From assembly GCF_000518745.1 (NCBI RefSeq), contig NZ_JAEE01000008.1, positions 1-64,000 of the forward strand: a DNA stretch of 64,000 nucleotides, in the 5' to 3' direction. Every line of letters starts with the position of its first letter. Position 1 is the stretch's first letter. The DNA comes from Phaseolibacter flectens ATCC 12775 (GTDB taxonomy: Bacteria; Pseudomonadota; Gammaproteobacteria; Enterobacterales; Enterobacteriaceae). This document shows, piece after piece, positions 38,035-49,235 of this stretch. The translations under genes were made by a program, and so were the position numbers. The notes under the pieces were generated by a model. The model did not search any database. It was not told the DNA's origin and saw only the letters and a program-made list of their open reading frames with translations.

Positions 38035-39493
38035 GTTATTAATTAATGACACACTGACAGAGACGCGTGTTGCTTATCTAGTCAACGGGGACTTGCATGA
38101 GATCCATATCGAAAGAGCGGCCGGCAATGGGATCATGGGCAATATTTATAAAGGTCGAGTGAATCGTGTTTTACCCGGTATGCAAGCGGCTTTTGTTGAT
38201 ATTGGTTTGGAAAAAGCCGCCTTTTTACATGCTGACGACATCCTGTCTGATTCTGGCTTGATTTTATCAGGAGTGAGTACGGCGAATAAACCCGTCGACA
38301 TTACGGCGTTAGTCCATACAGGGCAAGAGATCGTGGTTCAAGTGATAAAGGATCCAATCAGTACGAAAGGCGCACGCTTGACCACGGCCATTTCTCTTCC
38401 TTCGCGTTATTTGGTTTTCATGCCGAATGCATCGCATATTGCCATTTCACAGCGTATCAGTGATGAAAATGAACGACAACGATTGAAAGACATCGTGGCA
38501 GATTATTGTGATAAAGGTGGCTTTATTATTCGTACCGCGGCTGAAGGGATCGCGCGTGCAGAGTTGATTGCTGATGCTAAATTCTTGCGTTTGCTTTGGG
38601 AAAACATTGTACAACATAAAAAACGCGCACCTGCACGTAGTATGCTTTATAAAGAATTGGCGTTAGCACCGCGGATCATCAGGGATTTTACCGCCGCACC
38701 GCTTGATGTGATACGTGTTGATTCAAGGTCACGGTTTAGCGAATTGCAGACATTTATTAGCGATTACGTGAATGAACTCAGTGATAAGCTGACTTATTTT
38801 TCTTCAACGACGCCGATTTTTGACTATTTTGGTGTGGAAAGGGCCATACAAATGGCACTACAGCCAAAAGTGGAGTTAAAATCGGGAGGATATCTGGTCA
38901 TTGAACAGACCGAATCAATGACCACCATCGATATCAATACCGGTGGTTTTGTTGGAAAATCGAACCTTGAAGAAACCATCGTCAAAACCAATCTTGAAGC
39001 GGTCAGCGTCATTGCACAGCAACTCCAACTACGAAATTTGGGTGGTATCATTATTATCGATTTTATTGATATGACTCATGAATCAGATCGGCAACAAGTT
39101 TTACAACAACTGGAACAGGCATTGAGTACTGACCGAGCGAAAAGTTGTGTGTTTGGTTTTTCGCACCTTGGTTTAGTGGAGATGACACGTAAGCGGACTC
39201 GGGAAAGCTTAGAACATCTTCTATGTCAGCCTTGCTTAAGTTGTCAAGGGACCGGCTCGATGTTGTCTCTTGACACCGTGTGTTATGAGCTCGCCAGAGC
39301 CTTACAACGAATCAGTATCACACCAGCGGCTGTTCGTTTTTTGGTCTACGTTTCTTCTGCCTTGGATCATGTACTACAGCGGGATTATCCGAACTTGATC
39401 ACTGAAATGGAGAGCCGGATTGGTCGAAAAATAATCTTGCGAATCGATCCTGCTTTTTATGATCAACAATTTGATATTGCAGTTGGTGATTAA
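38024..39493 (+). CDS. rng: ribonuclease G
   Basis: A 489-residue endoribonuclease (E. coli length) that matures the 16S rRNA 5' end and degrades mRNAs. S1 domain near residues 35-130 (GNIYKGRVNRVLPGMQAAFVD), catalytic DNase I-like domain with MTTIDINTGGFVG and IIIIDFIDM holding the metal-binding Asp residues, and the Zn-link Cys pair CLSCQGTG. Start MSAELLINDT at 38024 overlaps yhdE by 11 bases. Confidence 0.97.
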   Translation: MSAELLINDTLTETRVAYLVNGDLHEIHIERAAGNGIMGNIYKGRVNRVLPGMQAAFVDIGLEKAAFLHADDILSDSGLILSGVSTANKPVDITALVHTGQEIVVQVIKDPISTKGARLTTAISLPSRYLVFMPNASHIAISQRISDENERQRLKDIVADYCDKGGFIIRTAAEGIARAELIADAKFLRLLWENIVQHKKRAPARSMLYKELALAPRIIRDFTAAPLDVIRVDSRSRFSELQTFISDYVNELSDKLTYFSSTTPIFDYFGVERAIQMALQPKVELKSGGYLVIEQTESMTTIDINTGGFVGKSNLEETIVKTNLEAVSVIAQQLQLRNLGGIIIIDFIDMTHESDRQQVLQQLEQALSTDRAKSCVFGFSHLGLVEMTRKRTRESLEHLLCQPCLSCQGTGSMLSLDTVCYELARALQRISITPAAVRFLVYVSSALDHVLQRDYPNLITEMESRIGRKIILRIDPAFYDQQFDIAVGD

Positions 39494-39562
39494 TCTCGTG
39501 CCTTCGATGAGCTATCTCTCTGAGGCATTGAATACGGTAAAAACAGGCTTGAGGGGTGTTTA

Positions 39563-42500
39563 TTGAGACGTTTATCTGCCTTATTACTCTATGCTTGCTG
39601 TACATTCTTGGTGCTGTTTGCCTTATTGGTTAGCGTGATGCGTCTGACCTTGCCTTATATGGATCACTATCGTACTGAAATAGCATCACTCCTTTCATCA
39701 TTAACCGGATCAGAGATTACGCTGCAACACATTGATGCGCAATGGCTGCGGGTAGGGCCCGCTATCAAGCTAAAAGATCTGCGTGCTGACAATGAAACTA
39801 TGTCTCTTGAGGTACATCAGCTCGATTTAGTCTTGAATCTCTGGCATTCTTTGTTTAGTCGTCGTTGGCAATTTCAGGAATTGACATTCAGCCAGTTACA
39901 TATAAAGAAAAAACCAAATGCAGGTGGAGCCTCAGTGGGGGCATTCTCACAAGATAAAAGTGGTATTGAACAACTCTTATTGCATCGGGTGGATCATTTT
40001 AGTCTCAAGGACAGTGAGATCAGTTTTTTCACCCCCTCAGGCCAAGCCGTGGCACTGCATATTCCCACACTAACATGGTATAACGATACCCGTCGGCACC
40101 GGGCAGAAGGTGAGATCAGTCTCGACAGTTTTTCAGGGCAGCATGGTCGCGCAATGCTTCGTTTGGATCTAAGTGATAACCGACACCAGCTGGATAACGG
40201 CAAGATTTGGATCCAAGCTAAAAATATTGATCTTAAGCCTTGGCTTGGCCACGGGATGGCTGAGAAAACTCAGGTCGGGCTGGCACAATTTGATCTGACA
40301 AGCTGGATAAGTTTGGCTGAAGGCCAAATCAGCGCCGGTGACATCTTACTCGATAAGGGTAAGATACAATGGCAGACTGATAAGGCTGCCCATCAGCTGG
40401 ACATCGCGCAACTCAACGGCCATCTGCAACGCCAAGATCAGGGGTGGATCTTAACCCTAGCTCAACCGAAACTGATGACGGATGGGATCGATTGGTCAAG
40501 CAGTCGTTGGCAGTTTTATTGGCAGCCCAGTCAACAACATTGGCTAACCCCTTCGTTACAGAGTGAAGTTCGAGTCAGAGGGCGCCATATCGAACTGGCC
40601 TATCTGACCCCTTTGTTAACTCTGATTAAGCAAATTCCCCCCGATCTCCAACAAAATTTGACGCATTCAGCCCCGACAGGCACTGTCGATCGGCTGGCGT
40701 TAGATATTCCGCTTTCATCTCCCGAAAAAAGTCGTTTCCAAATAGGGATCCAGCATTTAACCAGTCAAGGCGGGGTGAAACTGCCCAGCTTTAAAAACGT
40801 CGATATTGTTTTGGGGGGGAGTCTGCTCACTGGCGAAGCAAAAATCGATGTACCTCGTCAACGGCTGGATCCCATGGGGCAGCTACAAGCACCGGTAGAA
40901 CTGGATGGGCTGAAGGCGACGTTTGGCTGGGATCGGACAAATGGGCTGAAGTTATATGGTAATAATCTTGCGTTAAGCGCCCGTGCGCTGAGTGCAAGCG
41001 GTCATTTCAGTTATCAGCATTCAGTGGCTCAGGCACCGCATCTCGAGATCCGCGCCAGTATTCATACTACCGATGGCGCAGAGGCATGGCGGTATTTTCC
41101 TGTTAAATACATGCCCAGTGCTTTGGTCCGTTATCTCAGCTCGGCGATCAAAGGGGGGCAAGTTGATGGCGCGAGTCTTGTTTTCTCGGGGGATCCGCGT
41201 CAGTTTCCTTTCCGCCAGCATCAAGGGCGTTTCCAAATTTACGTGCCACTTCGCCATGCCAAATTTTCGTTCCAGCCAACTTGGCCCATGTTGGATGATT
41301 TTTCTATTGACCTTAACTTTGTCAATAATGGACTCTGGATGAAGGCACCGCAACTGTTACTGGGCAAGGTGGTGGCCAAAGATGTGACGGCCGATATCCC
41401 TGATTATCAGCAAGATCGACTGATGATCGGTGCCAATATCGAAGGACAAGGTAAGCAGATCAGTGACTATTTTGCTGGCACACCGTTAAAAGACTCCGTG
41501 GGTCTTGCGTTACAACATTTGGTTGTAGGGGGGCCAATCACCGGAGACTTAGCGCTGAATATTCCTCTGGATGGTCATCCCGTTGAGGCAAAAGGGACAG
41601 TGAATTTCAGTCATAATTCCCTCTTTATTAAACCACTTGCAACACTGATTGTCGGCTTAACCGGTCAATTAAACTATCATAACGGTGATCTCACGAGTCA
41701 GGCGTTCACGGGAAATTGGTACGGTCAGCCCATTCGCTTTGATTTTAACACGCAAGCACAACAACACAATTTTATGATTAACACCCATCTTAAATCGGAA
41801 TGGAACCCTGCGACCGTGACCGTCTTGCCAGCGCAATGGCGTGCGTTGGTTGCAGGCAGGCTTGCATTGCAGGCGACCAGTCATATCAACTTGCAGCATG
41901 ATAAAGTCAGTTATAATGCAAGTGTTGAGAGTGACCTAGGTGGTGTAAGTGGCCGCTTACCGTCACTGTTGTGTGATTGCGGCACAAGAAACGTGCCAGT
42001 TCATGCGACTGTGACTGGCGATATGAAACAATTTATTGTTAAAGGTTCGGTGGACCAAGATCAGCGATTTATCAGTCAGTGGTCGCTACGGCAGGGCGTT
42101 AGCTTAAGTAAAGGGGTATGGGATTCAGTAAGTAAGCCCCCACCTGCATTACCGAATTCATCGGTGCTTCGTATTAACCTTCCTAAGCTGAATGGTGATA
42201 AGCTAGTCACTAAAATAATTCAGCTGATGGTATCGACCGATCTTGGTGAGCCGGTACAAGAAAAGATGGATAATTCAAGTTTAGCGAACGGTACTGCACC
42301 CTGGTCACTGTTGCCTGATCAAATTCAGCTTCACATACCGTCATTGTCGCTGGCGGGACAAAACTGGACGCATTTATCGCTGAAGCTGAATCGTAACTTA
42401 TTTTCAGAACCCTTGTTACGTTTGGATGGTGATGAAATTCATGGCGGTTTGAAAGTCAGAGATCGTCAGCCATGGCAAGTGCATTTAGATTATCTGTCTT

Positions 42501-43411
42501 ATCATCCTCAATGGCAGGACAAGGTGAATCAAACGTTACTTTTTGCTCAGCGATCATCTTCCCCGTTTTCCACGACATTTCGTCGTTGGCCGGATATTGA
42601 TGCGGTGTGCCAAAATTGTTGGTTATGGGGTCAACAGATTGGTAAAATTGACAGTACATTAACCATCAAGTCGCCGACGTGGTTACAGATAAAAGGGACT
42701 ATTTTCAACGGCAAAAGCCGCCTATCGTTGATAGGTGATTGGAATAATCGACCTGGTAACCCACATACTGCACTGAAAGGGCGATTGTACAGTGATGATT
42801 TTTATCAAGCCAGCCAGCGTTTTGGTTATACATCACCCTTGAGAGCGATGCCAATCGATCTGCACTATGACTTACATTGGCCAAATACCCCTTGGCAACC
42901 TGATATGACAAACCTGAGTGGTTTGTTAAAATTGAAGACAGGTAAAGGGCAGATTGATAATGTCTCGACAGGGAAAGCGGCGCAGATTTTAAGGTTATTC
43001 AGTTTGGATGCACTGTTGCGTCGCGTTAAGCTGGATTTTAGAGATACCTTCAAAAACAGTTTTTATTTTAATTCTATTAATGCCTCTGCGTGGATTGAAC
43101 AAGGTATACTTAACACCGATAATCTGAGCATTGATGGCTTGGAAGCTGACATTGATATGGCAGGCAAGGTGGATTTAACTAATAAAACCTTGGCATTACG
43201 TGCTAAAGTCGTACCCGAAATCTCAGCGCCTGTTGGTGTGGCTGCCGCGTTTGCCATTAACCCTATTGCCGGTGCTGTGGTGTTTGCCGCCAGTAAAGTG
43301 CTGTCACCATGGTGGAGTAAAATCGCATTACTCAATTATGATATTAGTGGGGCACTGGACAAACCTCAAATTAATAAAGTGCCAGCATCAGTGACACATA
43401 ACAGTAAATAA
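39563..43411 (+). CDS. yhdP: AsmA-like phospholipid transport protein YhdP
   Basis: A 1282-residue bridge-like protein (E. coli 1266), anchored by one N-terminal helix and spanning the periplasm to move phospholipids toward the outer membrane together with TamB and YdbH. The E. coli landmarks DSEISFFTPSGQ, WYNDTRRHRAEGEISL and the C-terminal AAAFAINPIAGAVVF are present. The start codon is TTG at 39563 with GAGGGG upstream; the next in-frame ATG would cut into the membrane anchor. Confidence 0.95.
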   Translation: MRRLSALLLYACCTFLVLFALLVSVMRLTLPYMDHYRTEIASLLSSLTGSEITLQHIDAQWLRVGPAIKLKDLRADNETMSLEVHQLDLVLNLWHSLFSRRWQFQELTFSQLHIKKKPNAGGASVGAFSQDKSGIEQLLLHRVDHFSLKDSEISFFTPSGQAVALHIPTLTWYNDTRRHRAEGEISLDSFSGQHGRAMLRLDLSDNRHQLDNGKIWIQAKNIDLKPWLGHGMAEKTQVGLAQFDLTSWISLAEGQISAGDILLDKGKIQWQTDKAAHQLDIAQLNGHLQRQDQGWILTLAQPKLMTDGIDWSSSRWQFYWQPSQQHWLTPSLQSEVRVRGRHIELAYLTPLLTLIKQIPPDLQQNLTHSAPTGTVDRLALDIPLSSPEKSRFQIGIQHLTSQGGVKLPSFKNVDIVLGGSLLTGEAKIDVPRQRLDPMGQLQAPVELDGLKATFGWDRTNGLKLYGNNLALSARALSASGHFSYQHSVAQAPHLEIRASIHTTDGAEAWRYFPVKYMPSALVRYLSSAIKGGQVDGASLVFSGDPRQFPFRQHQGRFQIYVPLRHAKFSFQPTWPMLDDFSIDLNFVNNGLWMKAPQLLLGKVVAKDVTADIPDYQQDRLMIGANIEGQGKQISDYFAGTPLKDSVGLALQHLVVGGPITGDLALNIPLDGHPVEAKGTVNFSHNSLFIKPLATLIVGLTGQLNYHNGDLTSQAFTGNWYGQPIRFDFNTQAQQHNFMINTHLKSEWNPATVTVLPAQWRALVAGRLALQATSHINLQHDKVSYNASVESDLGGVSGRLPSLLCDCGTRNVPVHATVTGDMKQFIVKGSVDQDQRFISQWSLRQGVSLSKGVWDSVSKPPPALPNSSVLRINLPKLNGDKLVTKIIQLMVSTDLGEPVQEKMDNSSLANGTAPWSLLPDQIQLHIPSLSLAGQNWTHLSLKLNRNLFSEPLLRLDGDEIHGGLKVRDRQPWQVHLDYLSYHPQWQDKVNQTLLFAQRSSSPFSTTFRRWPDIDAVCQNCWLWGQQIGKIDSTLTIKSPTWLQIKGTIFNGKSRLSLIGDWNNRPGNPHTALKGRLYSDDFYQASQRFGYTSPLRAMPIDLHYDLHWPNTPWQPDMTNLSGLLKLKTGKGQIDNVSTGKAAQILRLFSLDALLRRVKLDFRDTFKNSFYFNSINASAWIEQGILNTDNLSIDGLEADIDMAGKVDLTNKTLALRAKVVPEISAPVGVAAAFAINPIAGAVVFAASKVLSPWWSKIALLNYDISGALDKPQINKVPASVTHNSK

Positions 43412-43474
43412 TTTAACTCGTCTGGCGTGTTGATCGTCAGAGATAACGATCAACGCAGACTTAAGTGAGACAGG

Positions 43475-44920
43475 ATGAAACTGAATCAAGTTAGTGAGCA
43501 ACTTTTAGCCGTAAATCATATTACTCATCAGGATCTATCGCGTTACTTAACGCTGCTGGCTGACCGTAAAATTGATTATGGTGATCTCTATTTTCAATCA
43601 AGCTACCACGAATCATGGGGTCTTGAAGACAGGATCATCAAAGAAGGATCGTGGCACATCGACAATGGTGTGGGGATCAGAGCCATCAGTGGTGAGAAAA
43701 CAGGGTTTGCGTATGCTGACCAAGTGACCTTACAGACACTGGAAAACAGTGCGATTGCAGCACGCAGTTTGGTTACGGAACAAGGTGAAGGGAAAATTAA
43801 AGTCTTTGCACCCCATGCTCATCCTGAGCGTTACTTAGGTCATAATCCGTTAGACAGTATGACACGTGAAGATAAGGTCGCCTTACTGCAACGGGTTGAT
43901 CAGGTTGCGCGAGCTTGTGATCCGAGGGTTCAAGAAGTGAATGTCCATCTTAGCGGTGTGTATGAGCAAGTCCTCGTGGCAGCGACAGATGGCACGTTGG
44001 CCGCGGATATCCGGCCATTAGTCCGCTTATCCATCAGTGTTCAGGTTGAGCATGAAGGGAAACGTGAACATGGTTCCAGCGGTGGCGGTGCGAGAACCGG
44101 TTATCAATTTTTCCTTGCTGATGAACAGGGGGAAGTGCGTTATGAGGCTTGGGCTCGCGAAGCGGTAAGGATGGCTTTAGTTAATTTATCTGCGATTGCT
44201 GCACCTGCCGGGATGTTGCCAGTGGTGTTGGGGGCTGGCTGGCCGGGTGTATTGCTTCACGAAGCCGTTGGTCATGGACTGGAGGGCGATTTTAACCGTC
44301 GTCAGACCTCGGTGTTCAGTGGTCAGTTGGGGCAGCAAGTTGCTTCAGAGCTTTGTACTGTGGTGGATGATGGGACGCTCGATGGATTACGGGGATCCCT
44401 ATCAATGGACGATGAAGGGGTCGCGGGACAATATAATGTGCTGATTGAAAATGGTATCCTTAAAGGATTTATGCAGGACAAACTAAATGCTCGACTAATG
44501 GGTGTCTCACCAACCGGTAATGGGCGTCGAGAATCTTACGCGCATTTGCCTATGCCTCGGATGACCAATACCTATATGTTGGCGGGTAAATCCTCCCCTC
44601 AGGATATAATTGCAAGTGTTGATTATGGCATTTACGCACCGAATTTTGGTGGTGGACAGGTTGATATTACCTCCGGGAAGTTTGTCTTCTCTACATCAGA
44701 GGCTTATCTTATTGAAAAGGGACGGATAACGTCGCCGATTAAGGGCGCAACACTGATTGGTTCGGGTATTGAAGCGATGCAGCAAATTTCGATGGTCGGT
44801 AATGATCTTGCCTTGGATAACGGTGTGGGGGTTTGTGGTAAAGAAGGACAAAGTGTCCCTGTCGGTGTGGGACAACCCACGTTGAAGCTGAATAAAATGA
44901 CCGTCGGTGGGACTGCCTGA
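43475..44920 (+). CDS. tldD: metalloprotease TldD
   Basis: 481 residues, exactly the E. coli length. TldD carries the active zinc site [11 protein letters not shown] (HExxxH) and pairs with TldE/PmbA to degrade unfolded peptides and to process microcin B17-type leaders. Its partner tldE is outside the window. Conserved after yhdP; AGACAGGATG provides the ribosome site. Confidence 0.98.
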   Translation: MKLNQVSEQLLAVNHITHQDLSRYLTLLADRKIDYGDLYFQSSYHESWGLEDRIIKEGSWHIDNGVGIRAISGEKTGFAYADQVTLQTLENSAIAARSLVTEQGEGKIKVFAPHAHPERYLGHNPLDSMTREDKVALLQRVDQVARACDPRVQEVNVHLSGVYEQVLVAATDGTLAADIRPLVRLSISVQVEHEGKREHGSSGGGARTGYQFFLADEQGEVRYEAWAREAVRMALVNLSAIAAPAGMLPVVLGAGWPGVLLHEAVGHGLEGDFNRRQTSVFSGQLGQQVASELCTVVDDGTLDGLRGSLSMDDEGVAGQYNVLIENGILKGFMQDKLNARLMGVSPTGNGRRESYAHLPMPRMTNTYMLAGKSSPQDIIASVDYGIYAPNFGGGQVDITSGKFVFSTSEAYLIEKGRITSPIKGATLIGSGIEAMQQISMVGNDLALDNGVGVCGKEGQSVPVGVGQPTLKLNKMTVGGTA

Positions 44921-44936
44921 CCTTAATGTGCTAGGT

Positions 44937-45848
44937 TTAGATCTCGCCTTGTAAGGGCGGCACGCTCTGTTTGAAATAATTAGACAGGTATTCGATACAG
45001 ATCTGCACTTTGAGAGGCAGTTTATCTTTCGCGGTATACAGGGCATAGACCGGGCGTGGTCGAGAGCGGTATTCAGGGAAGATCACTTGAATATTGCCTT
45101 GATGGATCTCATCCATTATCCATTGAATAGGGATCCAAGCAAGGCCTGCCCCCGCTTTGAGCCAGTAGATCAGTGTTTGTGGATCATTCGTTCTGAATCG
45201 CCCTTCAGGTGATAGCTTGAATAGTTGATCTTCTGCTGAATAAAGCTCGATTTCATGATAGGGATGTTGAGTGTACTCGAGCCAAGACAGGCTAGTCAGT
45301 TTTGTGGGGTCGGTGGGAAGGTCGATTTTCTGTAGATAGCTACTGGCCGCACAGATTGACATGGGAACACTGCCCAGTAAGCGAGCGAACAAGGATGAAT
45401 CTTCCAGTTCACCGGTTTTGATTACCAAATCCAACCCTTGTGTGATTAAATCAGGTGTCGGATGGCCAGAGATAAGATTCACGTTGAGACCTGGATACTC
45501 AGCCAAGAGATGAGTCGTCATTGGCGCCAAAACATTTTGTGCCATTGTTGTACTACTCCCGATACGCAAAGTTCCTGATAAGTTATTATTAAGTGCAAAT
45601 ATTTGCTCATGGACTAACGTCGCTTCATTGAGCATGCGTCGACAACCTTGGTAGTAAATTTTACCTGCTTCTGTCAATCCTGTACTACGTGTACTTCGGT
45701 TCAGTAATTTTATCTGTAGTTCATCTTCAAGCTTAGCAATGATTTGGCTAACGGCGGAAACACTGATATGCAGCTGCCTTGCAACAGCAGTAAATGAGCC
45801 AAGTTCAGCCACTCGGGCAAAAATAGACATTTGTTTCAGTCGTTGCAT
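44937..45848 (-). CDS. aaeR: LysR-type regulator AaeR
   Basis: A 303-residue LysR regulator. HTH at the N-terminus (MQRLKQMSIFARVAELGSFTAVARQLHISVSAVSQ), linker with LNRSTRSTGLTEAG, and an effector domain matching E. coli AaeR (TMAQNVLAPMTTHLL, VYALYTAKDKLPLKVQ). It controls the divergent aaeXAB efflux genes in response to aromatic carboxylates. The start at 45848 matches the family; the longer frame adds 28 residues without support. Confidence 0.95.
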   Translation of the reverse strand: MQRLKQMSIFARVAELGSFTAVARQLHISVSAVSQIIAKLEDELQIKLLNRSTRSTGLTEAGKIYYQGCRRMLNEATLVHEQIFALNNNLSGTLRIGSSTTMAQNVLAPMTTHLLAEYPGLNVNLISGHPTPDLITQGLDLVIKTGELEDSSLFARLLGSVPMSICAASSYLQKIDLPTDPTKLTSLSWLEYTQHPYHEIELYSAEDQLFKLSPEGRFRTNDPQTLIYWLKAGAGLAWIPIQWIMDEIHQGNIQVIFPEYRSRPRPVYALYTAKDKLPLKVQICIEYLSNYFKQSVPPLQGEI

Positions 45849-46086
45849 TGTTAACTCAGGCTTAAAAGTGATTTGTTTTAGTAAATATAGCAAAATCCAC
45901 AGTGAAAAAGGTAAAATTTGTTTGTTTACCACTACAATGTGACTTCTGAGTCGTCGCGCGTAATGCGTTTCTGCTATACGTTCTGATAAATATTTCCAGC
46001 CGACAACACTATTCCGTTTCTCAAAAAAGTGGAGCTGTGCGTGGCAGAAGGAGAGGTAAGCCGTTGTTCATTTAAAGGGATAGAGA

Positions 46087-46290
46087 ATGAGTTTTGACCC
46101 TGTACTGGTTATTTTTGGATTATCATTTCCGCCTATTTTTGCTGAAATTCTGATCTCATTATTTTTATTTTGGTTGGTCAAGAAACTGCTGATCCCCACT
46201 GGCTTGTACGATCGGGTCTGGCATCCAGCCTTATTTAACACGGCTCTCTATTGTTGTGTTTTTTATATTGTATCGAGCTTAATTGTTTGA
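46087..46290 (+). CDS. aaeX: small membrane protein AaeX
   Basis: 67 residues with two hydrophobic helices ([22 protein letters not shown] and [15 protein letters not shown]), the DUF1656/AaeX family. First gene of aaeXAB and of unknown exact role in the aromatic acid efflux pump. It ends eight bases before the aaeA start. Confidence 0.95.
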   Translation: MSFDPVLVIFGLSFPPIFAEILISLFLFWLVKKLLIPTGLYDRVWHPALFNTALYCCVFYIVSSLIV

Positions 46291-46298
46291 GGTTTGTA

Positions 46299-47231
46299 GT
46301 GAATTTATTTATAAGAAAAATGATCCGTTATGCCGTAACACTGGTTATGGTGTTAGTGGCAATCATTATTGTGCTTAAAATCTGGGCGTACTATACTGAG
46401 TCTCCTTGGACACGTGATGCGAAATTCTCCGCGGATGTGGTGGCCATTGCACCTGATGTGACGGGGCTGATTACTAGGGTGGCGGTGCATGATAATCAGT
46501 TTGTCAAGAAAGGCGATCTCTTGTTTCAAGTTGATCATGATCGCTTTCAGAAAACCCTTGATGGTGCACAAGCGGATGTTGATTATTATCAGGCGCTGGT
46601 GGCTGAAAAAAAACGAGAAGCCGATCGGCGCAACCGTTTAGGGGCGGTCGCTTTATCTCGTGAATCCATAGACCAGTCTAATAATCTATTGCAGACGACG
46701 ATCCATCAGCTCTCGAAAGCGACCGCCGCGCGTGATCTTGCTCGACTCGACTTAACCCGCTCAGAAGTCCGGGCACCTGCCGATGGATGGGTGACTAACC
46801 TCAATGTTTATGGTGGCGAATTTATTAATCGCGGTGTGGTTGTTGTTGCTCTCGTTAAAGCAGACAGTTTTTATGTCATGGCTTATATGGAAGAGACGAA
46901 AATCCGACATCTACAAGTGGGCTATCGGGCGGAAATCAGGCCGTTGGGCGATGATCAAATCTTGCATGGCACAGTAGAAAGTGTGGCAGCCGGTATAACC
47001 GATAACAGTCGTAGCCGTGATAGTAAAGGGATGGCGACCGTAACATCCAATCTAGAATGGGTACGTTTGGCGCAGCGCGTGCCGGTTCGTATTCGCTTGG
47101 ATAAGCAATTTGATCATCGTTTTGCAGCGGGCACCACAGCAACTGTCATTATTACCGGTAAGTCGGATCGTAAAAACCGTCAGCCTTCACCGTTAAGTCG
47201 ATTACTCAACCGCTTACGCGAGTTCGGCTAA
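46299..47231 (+). CDS. aaeA: p-hydroxybenzoic acid efflux pump, membrane fusion protein AaeA
   Basis: With GTG at 46299 as start the product has 310 residues, the E. coli AaeA length; TTGAGG lies seven bases upstream. One N-terminal membrane anchor is followed by [18 protein letters not shown], the HlyD-type biotinyl-lipoyl half-motifs, an alpha hairpin (about 80-150) and [19 protein letters not shown]. It links AaeB to the outer envelope for export of aromatic carboxylic acids. Confidence 0.95.
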   Translation: MNLFIRKMIRYAVTLVMVLVAIIIVLKIWAYYTESPWTRDAKFSADVVAIAPDVTGLITRVAVHDNQFVKKGDLLFQVDHDRFQKTLDGAQADVDYYQALVAEKKREADRRNRLGAVALSRESIDQSNNLLQTTIHQLSKATAARDLARLDLTRSEVRAPADGWVTNLNVYGGEFINRGVVVVALVKADSFYVMAYMEETKIRHLQVGYRAEIRPLGDDQILHGTVESVAAGITDNSRSRDSKGMATVTSNLEWVRLAQRVPVRIRLDKQFDHRFAAGTTATVIITGKSDRKNRQPSPLSRLLNRLREFG

Positions 47232-47242
47232 GTGAGGCAGAG

Positions 47243-49198
47243 ATGATCCAGTTGTTACGTTTTCCGGTCAAGTTGACTTTTGCCATGTTATTGGCGTTGT
47301 TTTTGGGTTTTTATTGTAATCTGGAAACTCCGCGTTGGGCCGTTATGACGGCGGCAATTGTTGCTGGCGGGCAAGCTTTTGCCGCAGGGGGGGATCCTTA
47401 TGCGGGGGCCCTGCGTCACCGGGGGGTTTTACGGCTAATTGGCACTTTCCTTGGATGCATTGCCGCAATTGTTATCATGAGTGCGACCATAAGAGCACCG
47501 CTATTGATGTTATTTTTAAGCTGTGTCTGGACAGGTGTGTGTGTCTTTGGATCGTCGTTAATCAGAGTGTCGAACTCTTATGCACTTGGACTTGCTGGAT
47601 ATACAACGCTCATCATTATTATTAGCTCATACGCGGCTGGATCGTTGGAGTTGGCGCCACGTCTCGCGATTGAGCGTTGTTCCGAAATTTTCATTGGAAT
47701 ATTCTGTTCAATTATTGCGGATATGCTTTTTTCATCGCGCTCGATCAAGGGGGTGATTGACAAAGAAGTGGATGACTTGCTGTTAGCACAATTTCATTTA
47801 TTACAGATAAGTTTACAGCCTAGCTCAGATCAGGAAATGGACAAAAGTTGGGGAGATTTGGTGAGGCGAAGCAGTGCCTTTGATGTGATGCGAGCGCAAT
47901 TACGTATGGAGTCCTCCCATTGGAAGCAAGCGATAAGACGGATGAAAATGCTGAACACCCTGTCTTTAACCCTGATAACTCAAGCCGCTGAAACTTACCT
48001 GATCGCCAGTCGTCATCCTGAATACATCTCTGCCAGTCTCTTTAAGCTTATTAATAAAGAAATAAAAGATATCACGGAGTTACGTCAATATCTGCGTTTA
48101 GTGAGAAAAACTCTGGTGGATTACCCCCCTGAACATATCCCACAAACGGTGAATAATTGGTTAACGGCGGCTTATGAGTATCTGATTATTGCGAAAGGGA
48201 TCCAAAGCAATGTCCGCATATCCAGTCGTGAACAGCAGATCCTGCAACGTGAAGTCAATGTCTCTTCTCGCTCGGCGGAAACACATCATGCGATGCTCAA
48301 TGGGATCAGAACCTTTATTGCGACGTTTGCTGGGGTGTTGTTCTGGTTGTATTCTGGTTGGAATTCAGGCAGTGCCTGCATGATCATGTTGGCGGTTGTG
48401 ACTGCCTTGGCAATGCGGGCACCCAATCCGCTTATGATGGCCAAAGATTTTGTCTATGGCATGATTGTTGCCTTGCCGGTTGGCGCCCTGTATTTCATGT
48501 TTTTATTACCCGCCACCCAGCAAAGTCAGTTATTGTTAGCCCTTGTTATTGCCTCTTTAGCGATGACTTGTGGCTTTTTTATTCAGCGACGACAAATTGG
48601 AACCCTTGGGGCGTTTATTGGTGTGCTGAATATTATCGTGCTCAGTAACCCCATGCAGTTTTCGATCAGTGCATTTTTTGATAGTGCGTTGGGCCAATCG
48701 ATTGGCTGTTTTGTGGCTTTCATGGTTATTTTGCTGATAAGGGACAATTCACGAGCAAAAACGGGACGTAAAATCCTCGGCAGATTTATGTATTCAGCCG
48801 TGTCTGCTTTAACGACTAATCCGGAGCGCCGCCGTGAAAATACGCTGCCGGCGCTCTATCAGCAGCTTTTCTTGTTAATTAATTTATTTCCTGATGATAT
48901 TGATAAATATCGTTTAGGCTTGAAGTTGATTATTAGTCAGCAAAGACTAAGGCGAGCCGATCTGCCTCGAAGTCGACAATTATCTGATTTTCATCTTAAA
49001 TTGAGGCAAACTGGCGACCATCTGTTGGCGGCACGTCATGATGATAAAAAACATGACTATTATCAGCAACTGTTAAGCCTGATGGATGACTATCAGGTGT
49101 TATTGCAGCAACATCAGGTAAAGAATGAGGTAATGGAGTCAGTGCAGCGTTTAACGGATATTCTTAGGCAATACCAGTCAACCATGTTAACCATTTAA
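47243..49198 (+). CDS. aaeB: p-hydroxybenzoic acid efflux pump subunit AaeB
   Basis: A 651-residue inner-membrane protein of the aromatic acid exporter (FUSC-like) family: two clusters of about five to six helices (from residue 10, and again from 360 with AMRAPNPLMMAKDFVYG) separated by cytoplasmic helical regions. E. coli AaeB has 655 residues. It follows aaeA by 11 bp and completes the aaeXAB operon. Confidence 0.96.
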   Translation: MIQLLRFPVKLTFAMLLALFLGFYCNLETPRWAVMTAAIVAGGQAFAAGGDPYAGALRHRGVLRLIGTFLGCIAAIVIMSATIRAPLLMLFLSCVWTGVCVFGSSLIRVSNSYALGLAGYTTLIIIISSYAAGSLELAPRLAIERCSEIFIGIFCSIIADMLFSSRSIKGVIDKEVDDLLLAQFHLLQISLQPSSDQEMDKSWGDLVRRSSAFDVMRAQLRMESSHWKQAIRRMKMLNTLSLTLITQAAETYLIASRHPEYISASLFKLINKEIKDITELRQYLRLVRKTLVDYPPEHIPQTVNNWLTAAYEYLIIAKGIQSNVRISSREQQILQREVNVSSRSAETHHAMLNGIRTFIATFAGVLFWLYSGWNSGSACMIMLAVVTALAMRAPNPLMMAKDFVYGMIVALPVGALYFMFLLPATQQSQLLLALVIASLAMTCGFFIQRRQIGTLGAFIGVLNIIVLSNPMQFSISAFFDSALGQSIGCFVAFMVILLIRDNSRAKTGRKILGRFMYSAVSALTTNPERRRENTLPALYQQLFLLINLFPDDIDKYRLGLKLIISQQRLRRADLPRSRQLSDFHLKLRQTGDHLLAARHDDKKHDYYQQLLSLMDDYQVLLQQHQVKNEVMESVQRLTDILRQYQSTMLTI

Positions 49199-49206
49199 CC
49201 CAGTAA

Positions 49207-49230
49207 AGCAGAGCCGCAAGCGGCTCTGCT
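49207..49230. terminator. hairpin between convergent aaeB and argR
   Basis: A perfect 10-bp stem AGCAGAGCCG/CGGCTCTGCT with a CAAG loop, eight bases after the aaeB stop and five before the argR stop. The minus-strand side continues TTTAC. A likely bidirectional terminator. Confidence 0.8.
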
Positions 49231-49235
49231 GTGAT